Part shown: in pieces, positions 11,675-23,725 of the stretch
How positions within the stretch are numbered: the stretch's first letter is position 1
Layout: every line of letters begins with the position of its first letter
NCBI RefSeq assembly: GCF_037126465.1
Contig: NC_088203.1
Location: 55,341,581 to 55,405,580, forward strand
DNA length: 64,000 bases
Source: Ornithodoros turicata
Taxonomy: Eukaryota > Arthropoda > Arachnida > Ixodida > Argasidae
Direction of reading: 5' to 3'
Made by a program: the position numbers and the translations under genes
Notes under the pieces: generated by a model
Databases searched by the model: none
Told to the model about the DNA's origin: nothing
The model's input: the letters and a program-made list of their open reading frames with translations, nothing else

Positions 11675-14600
11675 ATGGGTGACAGGGAACATCTAGAAGC
11701 GGGTGCTGCTATCCAATGCCTCGTGGAATATGAGGAAAGAAAGAAAGTTGTCACTTTCGGGGGTGATCGCAAAGTAAGTGACTTAGTCGCAGCACTGAAG
11801 TCCACGGATTTCAGAGACGCTCTACAGCAGTTCCGAATTGAAGTAAGTACTTACGTTATGTCGTATTGTTACAAAGAACTCCATCTCACACTAAAAGTTT
11901 TCTTCTAATGAAACTACACTTTCCAATCTGACGTAGGTGTACAACACCACATTCAAAGAGTTTGTCGACCCCGATGCAAACCAAACTTTTCGTAATAGCG
12001 ATGTCATCAAGCTAATCAAGGAGTCGGAGACGCCAGTAGGAACAACGGGGTAACGCGTGCTTTAAGCATGTTGCGTGCTTTGTCTTACATGTGTACTTTG
12101 CCGGCATGTTTAGTGCGCAATCAGGAGATGAGATAGTTATTTCATCAGACAACCTTACCACGTCTACGGATGAGACAACTTGCAGCAGAGGAGCATACAG
12201 GTTGCCGAAGGTACCCGTGGATTTACATGCAGCAATATGCAAGGCGGAGCTTGGCAAGGTGGAATCTAGCCTTAAGAGCAGAATAATCCAGTGGTTGACA
12301 ACTGACCTCAGGACATACAGCCCGTAAGCAATTTTGTGACAATATACAGATGGCAGTCGTGGAAGAGCTTTGAGGCCCATGGTGTTGTTTGTGTGTGTGT
12401 TACTTTCCACCATAATTTTGTGACATATTAGTGTGTGCACTCATTTGAACTAATATTTAATTTGTTCTAAGATACCCAGGAAGCCTGTACACCGAGGCAG
12501 CTAAGGCACTCGTGCTTCAGTACCCTCAACTTCGCGACACAATAGGAACAGGCTATGTAAGCATCAACGTTTCACATAGTGTTGAAAGCTGGGCTTCACA
12601 TCACCATGTTGTATGAGCGATGCAAAGCATTGATCTCTGGGTCGTAATTGTATCAACAAAAATGCAGCTTTGGCTGACCTGGGTTCGTTACTCCAGTTTG
12701 CACGTACCGTTTCTGTAATTCGGCTAAGTTCCGCTATGGCAGATAAATAAATCTCCTATACTTTCGCAGGGATACAGACACAAAATGAGTGTAGATGTCT
12801 TGGCACACAATTGATACTTCATGGAGTATGCCAGCCGAAATATTTTTTCCTTGTGGGATATGTTTCTGTCAGATTAGTTTGATATTGCGGTCATGCTGCT
12901 AGAAATTACCGCGGGGGTTTCAAATGGCTGAAGAACCTTATTGATTTCTTTGCTGTGGATTAATATTGTGTTGCTTCAGAGTACTACATTACGTATACAG
13001 GCATTTCTGTTGCAAAACTGATTCTGCATTACGTCGACAGGACTCCTGGAAGGTACGGTTTAAGTACCGCTTTGCATACCTGAGGCGGGAGATGACGCAC
13101 CTAAAACCAGTGACTGAAGCTAAAAATAAATTTGGTCGGAGAAAAGTGTCTGAAAATGCACAGAATCCTCCGAAACGTCCATGTCGTACAGTAAGTGATG
13201 CTCAAAAGAAGGGCCCTGAATTATTTTCGTACAAATTGGTGATTGTCAAGCAGGGTCTCCGGATCATTTTGCGTGAAATTGCTCATTGGAGTTGTAGCAG
13301 CTTTTTGCCGTTATGTATCATCGCCGACATATGACTAAGGCTGGAATTGCAAAGAACACCAGTTGCGGTGCATAGGAAGGGATGTGTTGTAAGGAGAGGC
13401 CTGGATAAATCACTTTGCGAATTAGTGCATACAAAGGAAATGTCAGAGTGTAGTCTACGAAAAGTGCAAAATGTGTTGACGTCATTCCACGCTGAATGAT
13501 CCAATGGTCCTGTTCGACCCCTTCAATTCTTTTTCGGAAAAGCACCAGGGATGCTGTGTCCTACCATTAGGCATTTGCTGACGTTTTGTTAAAAATAATG
13601 AACCGCTCTTAAAACGTCTCAATATTTACGCAAAAAGTGATACTTATTTACAAAAAGTGATACATACTTTTAAGGGAGAAGCCAAGTGGGCAGACTTCTC
13701 CACATGGACAGGGTTTGTATTCAGAATGACAGAATGAGGCCCAAGCAATGTGCTAAATGTGATTTCTTTGCCCGCTGTTTATTTAGAGTTCTATGGGTAT
13801 CCCAGGAAACGAGCAGGCAGATCGAGCTGCTTCAGCAGCCCTTACCTTAGACATTAGTCCATTTGACATGCCCTTTCACGACTTCAGACGGGTGCTAAAA
13901 TGCGCCATTAACGCAAAATGGCAAGAATTCTGGGATTCACAAACACAGAACAAACTTCACCTGATAAAGCCACACATCAGTCATCACACGCACACATTGG
14001 AACACCGCATCTGTGATGTCCTGAGGCACAGGCTCAGAATTGGACACACTTACCTATCACACGGCTTTCTACTTCGTGGGGAGGAGCCGCCACAGTGCAC
14101 TCTCTGTGATGAGCCCATTTCTATTGTACATATTTTGATATCGTGTCCAAAACACGAACCTCATCGAAATCGTCACTTTACTGAGTGCTACAAGTAGTTT
14201 TTACCTCTTCACCCAACTCTTCTGCTGGGTGATGAGCCTTTTGTTCCTTTCGAGAACATTTTGAGTTACTTTAGAGATATAGGAATGCTTAGGAACTTGT
14301 AACTTTTAGCTAAGTTTTTTATATCCACTTCTATGTCTAGATTTGCTTCTCTCTCTTAATTCCATCATTTTTACTTTTACTTCTAAGTTGAGTCATTTAC
14401 AACCATAGTTTTTGGCGCTCTATGGTCTCAGTCGCTTTTGCGCCAAAAACCTCCAATTATCATCATCATCATCATTATTTAGAGTTCGAGAGGTGTGCAC
14501 ATGTTTCGACGCTATTTCATGTATGTTTGTGATTCTTTTAAGGTACAGGGTGTTCAAGGAAGAAGGGCGGGAGAATTTGTGTTTACTTATCACAACCCAT

Positions 14601-17600
14601 GAAAGCTATCTATACATTTTGAAACGTGTCCCGGAAGTAGATTTTGCTACATTAAATTCTAAACATGACAGTTTTGTCAAGTCAGTCGTCTTCAGAGTCA
14701 TTTTCAGAAGTGAAGCGGTCGACGGAAAAATGTGAGAAATAGTGCAAATGATAAACCAGAATTTCAAGTCACGCATTAAAAGAAGTAAAGAGGTAGTTCT
14801 AGATAAGCCAGAGAAAATATTTATTGATGTTCGACACATTACACCGATGCACGCTGTGCCCTCGTCATGGTAGCTCTCTGGGGGCTTCGGCCTACTGTTT
14901 GGTGAGGCAATACTTCAGCTCATGATCGCGCCTATTTCGTTAGGTCTGACTCCTGAGACATTTAAAGGCGAAATCTGCGGACCTCAGGATAATAAAATAC
15001 GCCTCTCGTGTCTACGCAGCGAGACGTGTGTAACGAGCATCCAGCATATCTTACTGAAATCTGTTCTGACGCGTACTCTCCATTTATAGTTTTAAATGAA
15101 CTGCATTGACGCAAACAACTGTAAAATCATGTAAAACTGTCTACGTATAGGTGTCATCACTGGTCAGTGCTTCACTTGCGTGAAGTGGCAGTGAAACGGT
15201 ACGAAGCATATCCGCTTTCATACCGCTTTGCGGCTTTCCAGATAATATACCTGTTTATATTACTCTGGTATGGGCCATCATGTAAAACGATGCTTTACGG
15301 TATATGTGCAGGAATGAGGGTGAAGAATTCTATCTTTCACCACACATGGGAGGGTACACCCCTAAGCTGTATACAGCCTGGACAGTGAACTTAGTTTCTG
15401 TTCAAATTACGAGGAGAGCTATAAATTCTTCACAAGGAAAGCATGTGTGAAAAACAAAAGTTTAGTAAGATACTGCAGTCTCTGTTATGAGTCATTGTGT
15501 AGTCACGAGGGGCATATTTTATTATACTGAGGTCCCAAGATTTTTCGCTGAAATGTCTCAGGAGTCTTGCGCAAAGATATGCCTGATCCTGAACCACAGT
15601 ATTTCCCCGCCAAACCGTACACTGTTAAAACAGAACTTCACCATATAGCATGCTCCTAGCCAACCATCATTCTGAATAATATCATTCTGTGTCCTGATTA
15701 TTTGTTCAACAGGGGGAGGCGCCTATTTGGGGCAAGATAATCTGTCCCAGATAGGTGTGTCCTCCCATTTTCAACAAAGCAGTACTCGGAATGATATCAT
15801 TCGAATGATGATTGGCTATGAGTGTGCTATGTGGTGAAGTTCTGTTTTAACAGTGTAGGCAAAAGCCGCCAAAATGCTCCCATGGGGTGCGTGTCGTGTG
15901 CCCCTGGTGTAGTGTCGAACATAAAAAATATTTCTCCTGCTTATGGGAAAGTACCTTTTAGCTTTTTTTATATGTCTGACACTAGATTCCGCTCTATCAT
16001 TTGCAATGATTCTGACATTTCTAGCGTTGGCCGGTTCACTTGTGAAAAACGGCCCTGAAAACAACCAACTTTAACAAAACTGTCATGCTTAGAATTTATA
16101 TAGCAAAATGTACTGCCTGGACAAATGCCAAAACGCACCAATATCTTGTATCGGGTGTGGTAAATAAGCACAGAATTTCACATTCTTGCTCCTTGAACAC
16201 AAGGTACGTTAAAAGAATCGCAAACAAGCAAAAATGGCTCCGAAACATGTGCCCACGTCTCGAACTAAATAAAAAGTGGGCAAAGAAATCACCTATGGCA
16301 CATTGCTGGGGCCCGGTTGTGTCATCCTCTGCCAAGAAAACCTGTCAATCAGGAGAAGTCCCCAGTCTCTTGACTTCTTCCTGCGTAGTATCGTTTTAGC
16401 TTTCTGTGCAAGGTTTGAGGCGTCCTAACTGGGGAGCGATTAAGTATTTTCAGTAAAACTTTGGCAAATGCTTATTGGAAGGACGGAATATCTAGGGTAT
16501 TTTTTTACAAAACATCTAAGAGATTTCGAGCAAGTCCATGGATTCATTTTGCATGGAATGACACATCAGTATGCTATTTAAATTATTTTTTCTTCATGTA
16601 CAGCTGTCAGTAGTGGAGGAGACTACATACAGTGAGAGTGACATTAAAGAGTTTCAACAACAAATGAAAAATGAAATCGCAAGGGCAGTGCCAGATACCC
16701 AGGAAATAAGCAATCTTATGAAGAAGACATATGCCCATAGACGACGATGGATTTTAGATGCCCATCCCGCAACAGCAGAGATCCTAGAGCACTATCCTGC
16801 ACTGGCGACACAGGACATGGTGAATTTGGTTGTTAGAATGTGCTTGCATACTGAAGTTTAACACGACCAGTACCTTCTTGGCTATGGACTTTTTCTATTG
16901 ATAAATGTATTTTTGCATATTGACAGGTGCATCAGGAGTTTACCACCATAACTGGAGTGAAGGCAGATGAAAAGATGCTAGGAATTTTGAACTCTATTGG
17001 AGACAAATGTGTGGAACTTGCAAGATCCCGCAGGTGTGCGAGAGAAACAGTACGAGATATCGATGAAGACCTGGCAATCCTCAGTGGCGACATGAAAAAA
17101 TGTAATTACTGCAGAAAGCACAAAATTTAGTTTCTCGGTGGTTGACTCTGTGTAATCTTAATTAGCGAAATGGTCAAGCTTCAACATGATGCCGAATGCC
17201 CTGTTTCTTTGTTTTCCTTACTTAGACTGCTTTGCGGTCGGTGTGCTCCGCCTGCTACCCTTGCTGCTGAACGAACAACCTGAATATTTGAAAGGATCTG
17301 TGAGTACTTCACTTTATTATTCCTTGCTTTCTGGAGTGACACCAAGCACATTTTTATTTGGCAGCTATATGGTAAGCATCACATGACCTGCTACAATTTC
17401 CAGCAGGCAGTCCTCGCACATATGGTAGTTATCAATTTGGTAAAAGAGGGTCTTTAAACTCGTCAAATTTCCATAAGTTTTAAAGTGATCCTACTTCTTG
17501 ATATTACCTTTTGACTTCACTTCAAGCTATTATACATCATCAGCATGTCTACCAACCTAGAAAGCGGGAATTGTCAGAGAATTTTTATGCAGTTGGAAAA

Positions 17601-19288
17601 GTCAGCATTATAAGGAAGCTGCCAAAAACGTCTGACATCAGGGAAAATTGCAGACAATTGCCATGATGATACACAGCGGATCATGAGTGCTGTGTGCCAT
17701 GATGCAGCAATTAATGTTCGCTTAGGTAACAATTCACCAATACGACAAGCTCGGAGGCAGAGGAGTAGGGCAGCCTCACCAATAACTGACAGATAGAGCT
17801 GCTGCACTTAGCTGGTGGACAAACTCTAAGATTAAAATCCTGAGCTTGTGCAATTACAAAAAAGGCATACACATGTCGTGCGTGTGCATATCCGTTTTGT
17901 ACGTATCGTTTGGATACGTTACTGAATCATAAATGATTTCAATGACTTTTTTTAAAATATGTTGGATGAGCATTCATCAAAGTGATGCTATACTACAACC
18001 ACATACTTCGTTTCATAGTGCAGGAAGCTTCCAATGTGCGTCAGCTTCATACTGTTTTATTGGAAATATTTTGGCATCTTGTGTGTAGGTTACCCTAAGG
18101 TCCTCCTTCCTCCATAAACTCATTATGCAGACCTGTTGTTTTATGCACTATATGCTCCTTGCTCATTATGCCTTACTTGGAAATAGGCTTCAAAAGTAGC
18201 AAAGATGGCATTTCTGCACGTGGGTTATACGGCCGGGATGACGTCCTATTAGAAAGCACTGGTAACTACCAGATGACTATAATTAGCTAAAGTTAACTAG
18301 CCTATTAACTTAATCTTTTCCAGGACGTAAAATTGGAACCAATTATTATTTAAATGTACCATCTATGCTAAATACCATGAGAAGCAAACACATGTTGAGG
18401 TAAAATTCACCAAGTTATGCCACTGGAAATGAACTGAAGTCAGAACTAACTTTTCGAGTGCATAACCAAAATGATGAAGCCTATATGTGTAGCAGAGTGC
18501 GGAACATATTACCTCCGAGTGATCTGCCCGCCGAAGGGAATTGGGTGGACTTGGCCGGCTTCACAGTGAACTGTGCCGGCATTTGTCTTAAAGTATATGT
18601 GCTAAACTCAGGAGAACACACAGAGAGCACAGACAGCACCTGGATTTCAACCGGGTTCACTTCACACTCTGCCATGGAATGGCATTGGAGCGAGCAGTCT
18701 ATCTTGCCAACCGATCAGCGCCCACTCTGATCAGCTCCATAGCTTCCAATCATGTGACCCTCTCACATGCTAGAGTAGTGCACGTATCTGGTTTCAGCTC
18801 ATTCGCATTGTAAAATATGGCAATTTATATCACAAAGGGCGTCCTCCTGGCCACATAACTCACCTACACAAATCGTATCTTTGCTGCTCAGAGATTTTTC
18901 ATAACAAATCTGTAAAGCATAAAGGCACGTCCTGTAGTTTTACAAGCCTTGGACTCATTTCTTGATTTGTTGTCTTTTGTTGTCTTTGACCTAATCTCAT
19001 ATTCTTTGCACTCTTGAACTGCAGGATGTTTACCCCTCCATATTTACTCACGGAAGAAAGCTTCATGACGCCACAGAAATTCGGGTGAAATTTGAAGACA
19101 TCAGCTTGGAAGCATGTGATGTGATAAATGGTGTGCCAATAACACTGGAGTTGTACTGGGTTTTGGATGTTAGGTACAGCCCAAAAAACAAAAACACCTG
19201 GGCCGTACTGGAGTTCCTCTGTGGCCTACGGCAGAGTCGTCTCACACCCCTGGTCCAAAGACTTTTGACTAGTTTTGAGTGTCAATAA
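11675..19288 (+). CDS. Element A accessory gene: nine-exon SAMD3-like protein, 484 residues
   Basis: Exons by GT-AG signals: 11675-11842, 11937-12049, 12114-12323, 12472-12556, 13041-13190, 16604-16819, 16927-17101, 17226-17299, 19025-19288. All phases agree and the sum is 485 codons with the stop; AATAAA follows at once (19284). The N-terminus (exons 1-2) looks like a ubiquitin-fold/PB1-type domain (VEYEERKKVV...SDLVAAL). Exons 3-5 hold LPKVPVDL, YPGSLYTEAAKALVLQYPQL and DSWKVRFKYRFAYLRREM, the pattern of SAMD3-like and transposon-borne proteins in many animals. Exon 6 carries RRRWILDAHPATAEILEHYP. No enzyme motif is seen. It lies within the transposon termini, so it is an element gene, perhaps a DNA-binding partner of the transposase; that role is inferred. 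The junctions of exons 7 and 8 are the least certain. Confidence 0.8.
13665..16390. repeat. Large diverged foldback repeat in an Element A intron
   Basis: Left-arm words (AGAAGCCAAGTGGGCAGACT at about 13678, GCAATGTGCTAAATGTGATT at about 13746, CTAAACATGACAGTTTTGTC at about 14660) recur inverted at about 16360, 16300 and 16080. Inner arms at 15605-15690 and 15795-15865 surround a centre near 15735. The left arm is lengthened by a LINE fragment (13792-14474) and by a further unmatched segment (about 14905-15600). Arms have diverged by 15-25 percent by eye. No coding capacity is seen. It lies wholly within intron 5 of the accessory gene. Confidence 0.7.
13792..14474 (+). mobile_element. 5'-truncated LINE tail with 13-bp target duplication
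   Basis: Encodes the end of ORF2 of the same lineage as 26313-31740: GIPGNEQADRAASAAL (RNase H end), HRLRIGHTYLSHGFLLR, then the terminal knuckle CTLCDEPISIVHILISCPKHEPH, stopping at 14195. The 3' UTR ends in a GCGCCAAAAACC box and an (ATC)n tail, like the full-length copy. TTATTTAGAGTTC flanks it on both sides (13779-13791, 14475-14487). It interrupts the left arm of the foldback. Confidence 0.9.
17300..19024. other. Last intron of the Element A accessory gene
   Basis: 1.7 kb between GTGAGT (17300) and GAACTGCAG (19024). No repeat or coding match recognised. A tiny candidate exon (CTATATG, 17365-17371) with splice signals exists but would break the frame, so it was left out. Confidence 0.5.
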
Positions 19289-19439
19289 AAACCGCTCGCC
19301 CAGGTATGTTGTTTTCACATGGTTTTCTTTTAGCGTTGCAAGTTCCACAGACACACATCACTTACAAAAGGCTTACTTACACACACTATATACCCATCAT
19401 GGTATATAGTGACAGTGAGCCTCACGGAGTACACAGCAC

Positions 19440-19656
19440 ACAACGTAAACCTTACTACCCGGGGGACCGGAAACATAGTAACAGCAACACTATTAACAGT
19501 TACAACCTCCTGTATCCAAAGCGTAGTAACGACAGTGGTAGTAACCGTTACTTCCATGCTCGTTACTACCCACAGTTACTAGCAAGTTATTAAAAACTGC
19601 GACAAGCTGTTCGTACCCTGAGGGTTGTGATTTCTCCAAGCTTTTTTCTAAGAGTG
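19440..19656. repeat. Element A right terminus and subterminal array
   Basis: TTACTACC, GTAGTAACGA, GTAGTAACCGTTAC, CGTTACTACC and AGTTACTAG words, then the terminal inverted repeat ending ...CTAAGAGTG at 19656, flanked by TA. Confidence 0.8.
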
Positions 19657-19658
19657 TA

Positions 19659-22386
19659 GGAGTGCGTTAACGATCCGTTGGAAGGTGGCGGCTGCATTTT
19701 TGAGTCCGAAGGGCATCACCCGCCACGCAAACTGCCCGAAGTGCGTAACGAACGCCGACTTCTCCTGGCTGCCTGCCTCGAGGGGAATTTGCCAGTACCC
19801 CCGGCGTAAGTCTAGCAGCGTGATAAATCGCGCCCTGCCTACACGAAGCACCAGTTCCTGTTGCAGCGCCATTGGATAGGCATCATCTACGGTGCCCGCG
19901 TTCAAAACTCGATAGTCTACACAAAGTCGTACACCGCCATCCCTCTTTGTGACGCAAACCACAGGATGCGCATACTCGCTCGTAATCGGGTACACCAACC
20001 CTTCTTCAAGCAGTTCATTAACCTGCTGCTCGACTTGCTTTCTAAGGAGTTGGGGAGTGCGGTAGGGAGAAGACCGTTTGGGGACGTGTCCCTCTCGTAA
20101 CTTTATTACGTGCGCGTCAACCTTTGCAACCGAGGGGCCGTCTTTGAACACCGTTGCGAATCTTTCAAATAGCTGCCTAACTTGATTGGCCTCAACCTGT
20201 CTTAGGTGGGAGGTAGCTTCCAATGGCAAAATTTGGTGCCCTCTATCGCTTCTGGTGGGTGCTGGCTCCACGTCACCGAATTCTTCGTCCCCTTGAAAAA
20301 TCACTCCCACGTGATTAACCCTGGCTTGATACGCCCGCAAGTTGTTCGCGTGGATAGTCCGCGTTTTCCCATCGTCGGTTAAAACATCGTAGGAGTGTTC
20401 GCGACGTCTCCCTATCACTTGGTACGGACCTCTCCATTTTGGTTGATGTTTCGCAACTATGCCGTTATCGAAAACGATCACCTGATCTCCAGGTTTAAAT
20501 GGTTTCACCTTCGTCCGACGGTTATGTCTCTCGGCGTACTCCGCCTGCCGCTTTTCCGCAACTAAACCTGCCGCTTCGGCGGCTGCCTCGAATTTATCCC
20601 TGAGTTGCTCGAGATACTTCGGGGGAGCCTCCCGAAGTTGGGCCGGGACTCCAACCTGCCCTTCCCAGGTGTTCTTCAGTATCGTTAGCGGGCCCGTCGG
20701 AGACCTGCCGTGCAGGAGCCGAAAGGGGGCAACACCGGTCGTGTCGTGTGGCACCTCTCGGTATGCCCACAACAGAAAAGGAACGAACTTGTCCCAGTTC
20801 TTTGGGTCGTCCTTCACGACGTGAAATAACATTCGGCGGAACACGCGATTCCATCTCTCAACAGCGCCATTACTTTCGTGGTGCTCTGCGGTTGAGAAGC
20901 GGGGGGAGCACCCGAGGCGTCGTAAAAACTCCTGCGTGAGCTGCGAAGTGAAATTAATACCCTGGTCACAGCACACGGTTTCCGGGACACCGGTTCGCGC
21001 GAAGATTTCGAGGAGCGCGTCGACCGTTTTCTTCGCGGTGGGCGACGTCAAACAAATCACTTCTGACCACCTTGTATGAAGGTCAGTTACGCACAGTGCG
21101 TACTTGTGGCCACGTGCCGATGCGATCTCGAATGGCCCTACAACGTCGATGTTAACCGCTTGGAAAGGGTAGCCCGGCCGCGTGAGCGGTGCGATGGGAA
21201 CCCTGTCCGTCGCCCCTTTGTCGGCGTTAATTTGGCAATTGTGACACGTTTTCCAATACTCCCGAACCTCTCTTTCTATTCCCGGCCAGTAGAAGCTGGC
21301 TTTAATGCGGCTTAGGGTCTTGCGCATCCCGAGATGTCCTCCCCACGGCGTATCGTGCGCAAGCCGCATGACCTGTTGCCTTTTCTTCTCGGGTAAGACG
21401 AGCTGTCTGACCTTCTGACCTGCTACTAACTCACTATGATACAGGAGGTCCGCATCGATGAACATACCGTGGGTTTCATCTTTCCCTTGGCCCCACGCAT
21501 CTGCGAGGCTCCTGTCCTCACGCTGTTGTACTCTAAATTCTCCTCTTTCGCTTTTATGAAACTCGACTGCCTCTCCCGCGTCTTTCGCTGCGCTGACTGC
21601 GGCCCCGTTATGAGTTTCGCCACTTTCACTCAGTTCTGCATGAAACAAGCTTACCAATCCCTCGTCTCCTACATCCTTGTCGTAGGCTGTTTCAGCTGCA
21701 GTTACTGCTTCAGCTGTGACTCCTTCATTCTGTCTTTCTGAATGCTGCAGTGCGTTCCAGGCCTCGAGTGATAAGAGGCAATCCGCATCTCCCACTAGCT
21801 TTTCTGTGAAAGCGCATTCCAATGGGATAGTCCTGTTGACCTCGACATGATCGTCGTTCGCGCCGACTACTCTAATTGGCAGTATGCCTAGTTCGGCGGG
21901 TACTCTGTGTCCAAACGCAGACTCGAGCCACAGGGGGCTTAGTGTGTCTTTCTCGCGGTGTGGAAATAGGTCGGCCCTAACAACGGTCACATCTGCTCCG
22001 CTGTCGATCATAGCGCGAAATTTCCGCTCTCCGCATTGCAACACGACTTCCCGATTGGGGATAGCAAACCGGTCGCTCTCTCCTGTCGCTGACGGACGGA
22101 CTCTGGCTACTATCACGGCTGTACCAGCTAATTCTACGTCAGTTGCGGTATTTACAACGTCCTCGTCTTTAGCTACGGCTACGCGGTTTACACGCCTCTG
22201 CATCGAGTCCCTATTGTCCCTCTGGCCTTGAACGGCGCTTCCCCTGCCTTTCGCGTCTTCATATTTCTCTACGGCCTTTACTAGGTCACTTTCCGAGGCT
22301 TTAACCTCACACAGTTGCAGTGTTACGAACCGACGCGCTTCTTCGGTGAGCGAATCAACAAAGCGACGATGAAAGACGAAAGTCAC
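19659..22386 (-). pseudogene. Gypsy pol, proximal part: protease, integrase, first part of RT
   Basis: Open for about 910 codons on the minus strand (counted from 22386), then closed by a stop inside the Element A terminal repeat (19648-19650). Residue positions: an end-of-gag segment (1-60), aspartic protease MIDSGADVTVV with DSG at 128-130, integrase zinc domain H344, H351, C381, C384, integrase core D414, D474, E510, a chromodomain-like KPxWRGPYQV tail (about 650), and RT from about 770 (TKRDGGVRLCVDYR, FITLLDLRRGYWQI with the first catalytic Asp, MPFGLKNAAATFQR). The order PR-INT-RT is unusual for Gypsy. The upstream half looks undamaged apart from the SINE and Element A insertions. Confidence 0.88.
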
Positions 22387-22534
22387 TGAAAAGGTTAGCC
22401 AGCTGTAGGGATCGAACCCACATCTTCTGGATTGCCGGTCCAGGGCTCTACCAATTGAGCTAAGCTAACACGCCTCTCCAGTGACTATGTCGTTCTATGT
22501 CGTTCCAGCCTCAGAACATCAGTTTATCTCTTGT
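22366..22534 (-). mobile_element. tRNA-derived SINE inserted in gag
   Basis: Minus-strand insert with TCAACAAAGCG on both sides (22355-22365, 22535-22545). Its core folds as a tRNA: acceptor arms GTTAGCT and AGCTGGC pair with two wobbles, the D arm is TAGCTCAATTGGTAGAGC (A box) and the T arm GGGTTCGATCCC (B box). The anticodon loop CCGGCAA has C instead of the invariant T33, and the unit carries extra flanking sequence, so it is a SINE and not a working tRNA-Ala. Subtracting it with one duplication copy keeps the gag-pol frame. Tick SINEs of the Ruka type are tRNA-derived; membership is a guess. Confidence 0.85.
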
Positions 22535-23115
22535 TCAACAAAGCGGTCGGCGATAAGGAGCGTGATTAGATCGTTATAGCTTGTTGCTTCTCTTGCTTTC
22601 GCGTACGCACCTACGTAGCTCCGAAGCCTAGCCCAATAGTTAGACCATGTTTCTTCTTTGGTTTTGACTGCTTCCGTGAAGCGCTTTCTATACTCCCCTG
22701 GCGATAATCGCAGAGCTGCCAACACGGCTTCTTTTACAGTCTCGTAGTCGTTGAGCTCGTCTGTGCTCAATTTGGAATAGAGATGCCCTACTCTGTTGGC
22801 TATGAGCGGCAAAACAAGGTGACTTTGCACGTCGTCTTGCACTTGGTACGACTTGAAGACACCCTCTACCCCTTCAAACCACATTGGTACTTCTCTATGG
22901 GCTGGTAAGGGGAGCAAAACGCTCTTTAACCTTTTGGCGTAGTAGTTCAGATTCTGTTCGCGCGTCCTCGTGGACAGCGTTTCGCTACAAGACGAGCGGT
23001 CATCTCTGGTTCTTTCCAGTTCTATCCTACGAGACCGCTCTCGCTCCAACTCGATTTGGAGCTGGAAAATTTTTATGCTCTCACTGTTAGCTGATCCGGA
23101 AACACTTTCGTTTCC
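22519..23115 (-). pseudogene. Gypsy gag, broken
   Basis: Minus-strand frame, with a first Met at 23049, encoding an Arg/Glu-rich N-terminal helix followed by a capsid-like block (VPMWFEGVEGVFKSY, LIANRVGHLYSKL, SPGEYRKRFTEA, EETWSNYWARL) typical of Gypsy gag. Upstream the frame is cut by TGA at 23116-23118. Downstream it ends early in the SINE; the true continuation resumes at 22365 in the same frame as pol. I see no CCHC knuckle. The product would be the particle protein. Confidence 0.75.
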
Positions 23116-23118
23116 TCA

Positions 23119-23707
23119 TTCCACCATTTCTGCTTCGAATTTTGCCTTTTCTTGCCTAGCTTTACTTCGCGTTAGCATCAACTATACGCAACGACCCTGG
23201 GACTCCGCACCAAGCGTTTCACACCTCAACGCTTCCTACCGCAACCCGCGACCAAGTGACAGATGCACTGTGAAAGCTAAAAGCCTGCCACAAGAACACA
23301 GAGGTACGCAAAAGCTACAATTCTGCAAAATCTCAGCTATTAACACGCGGACCTCAGGAGCGACTGACCACCCACCTACCTCGTGGAATCGTTCGTTGCT
23401 CCTCCGTCGAGTGTGTTCTCCATTGACCGGTGACTCCCTAGCTGGTCAGTCCCGTCACTGCACTGCCCTTGTCCGTCGCAAGTCCAAGTTGCGCTGGCCT
23501 GCTGGCTGTCCCCTCATGCGCTGATCGACGCACAGCCTGTCCTCGTTGACCGGTTGCACCTTCTTGTCGATGACAATGACTGGAGCTGTCCCTTCAGTTT
23601 CCTGGACACTCCGATGGTCTGCCGCTGTCTTGCACTGGTATGCCCTCGTTGTTCCGACTCGAAATATCGCCCGTCCGTCCGGATGGTTCAACTCTCCGTA
23701 GGTGAGC
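23119..23707 (-). other. Gypsy leader and probable gag N-terminus
   Basis: Between the primer site and the in-frame stop. The frame just upstream of the stop is open for a short acidic stretch (EKAKFEAEMVE) that may be the true gag start region. No other feature is recognised. Confidence 0.4.
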
Positions 23708-23725
23708 ATCCTGTCGGCTGCGCCA
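23708..23725 (-). promoter_or_regulatory. tRNA primer-binding site, tRNA-Ser-like
   Basis: The minus strand reads TGGCGCAGCCGACAGGAT. From memory of tRNA-Ser 3' ends, this is complementary to all but one or two positions of the CCA end, acceptor and T-arm strand. It would prime minus-strand DNA synthesis. Confidence 0.6.

Larger units (their letters stand above)
7172..19656. mobile_element. Element A: 12.5-kb CACTA-like DNA transposon with two divergent genes
   Basis: Termini are perfect inverted repeats of 16 bp, CACTCTTAGAAAAAAG, at 7172 and (reverse complement) ending at 19656; TA flanks both sides (7170-7171, 19657-19658). Subterminal GTAGTAAC/GTTACTAC words fill about 7185-7345 and 19440-19600. 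Inside, a transposase gene reads left (11270 to 8812) and a nine-exon gene reads right (11675 to 19288) from a 404-bp intergenic region. The element sits in the RT region of the Gypsy pol, whose frame is kept when it is subtracted. CAC-starting termini, a short duplication and subterminal repeats suit the CACTA/EnSpm group. The group name is inferred; the boundaries are directly visible. Confidence 0.9.

Noticed and set aside
17365..17371. Seven-base exon in the Element A accessory gene
   Set aside because: Splice signals exist, but using it shifts the well-supported last exon out of frame.
11675..19288. A host SAMD3-type gene overrun by transposons
   Set aside because: It lies entirely within defined transposon ends, and Element B carries the same gene in the same place.
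7172..19656. Ty1/copia for the LTR element because of its domain order
   Set aside because: RT, RNase H, the HHCC integrase and the chromodomain-like tail are Gypsy-type; only the order is copia-like.
22387..22475. Functional tRNA-Ala(GGC) gene on the minus strand
   Set aside because: Pairing is good, but position 33 is C, the unit is part of a 169-bp insert with its own target duplication, and extra sequence flanks it. A SINE explains all of this.
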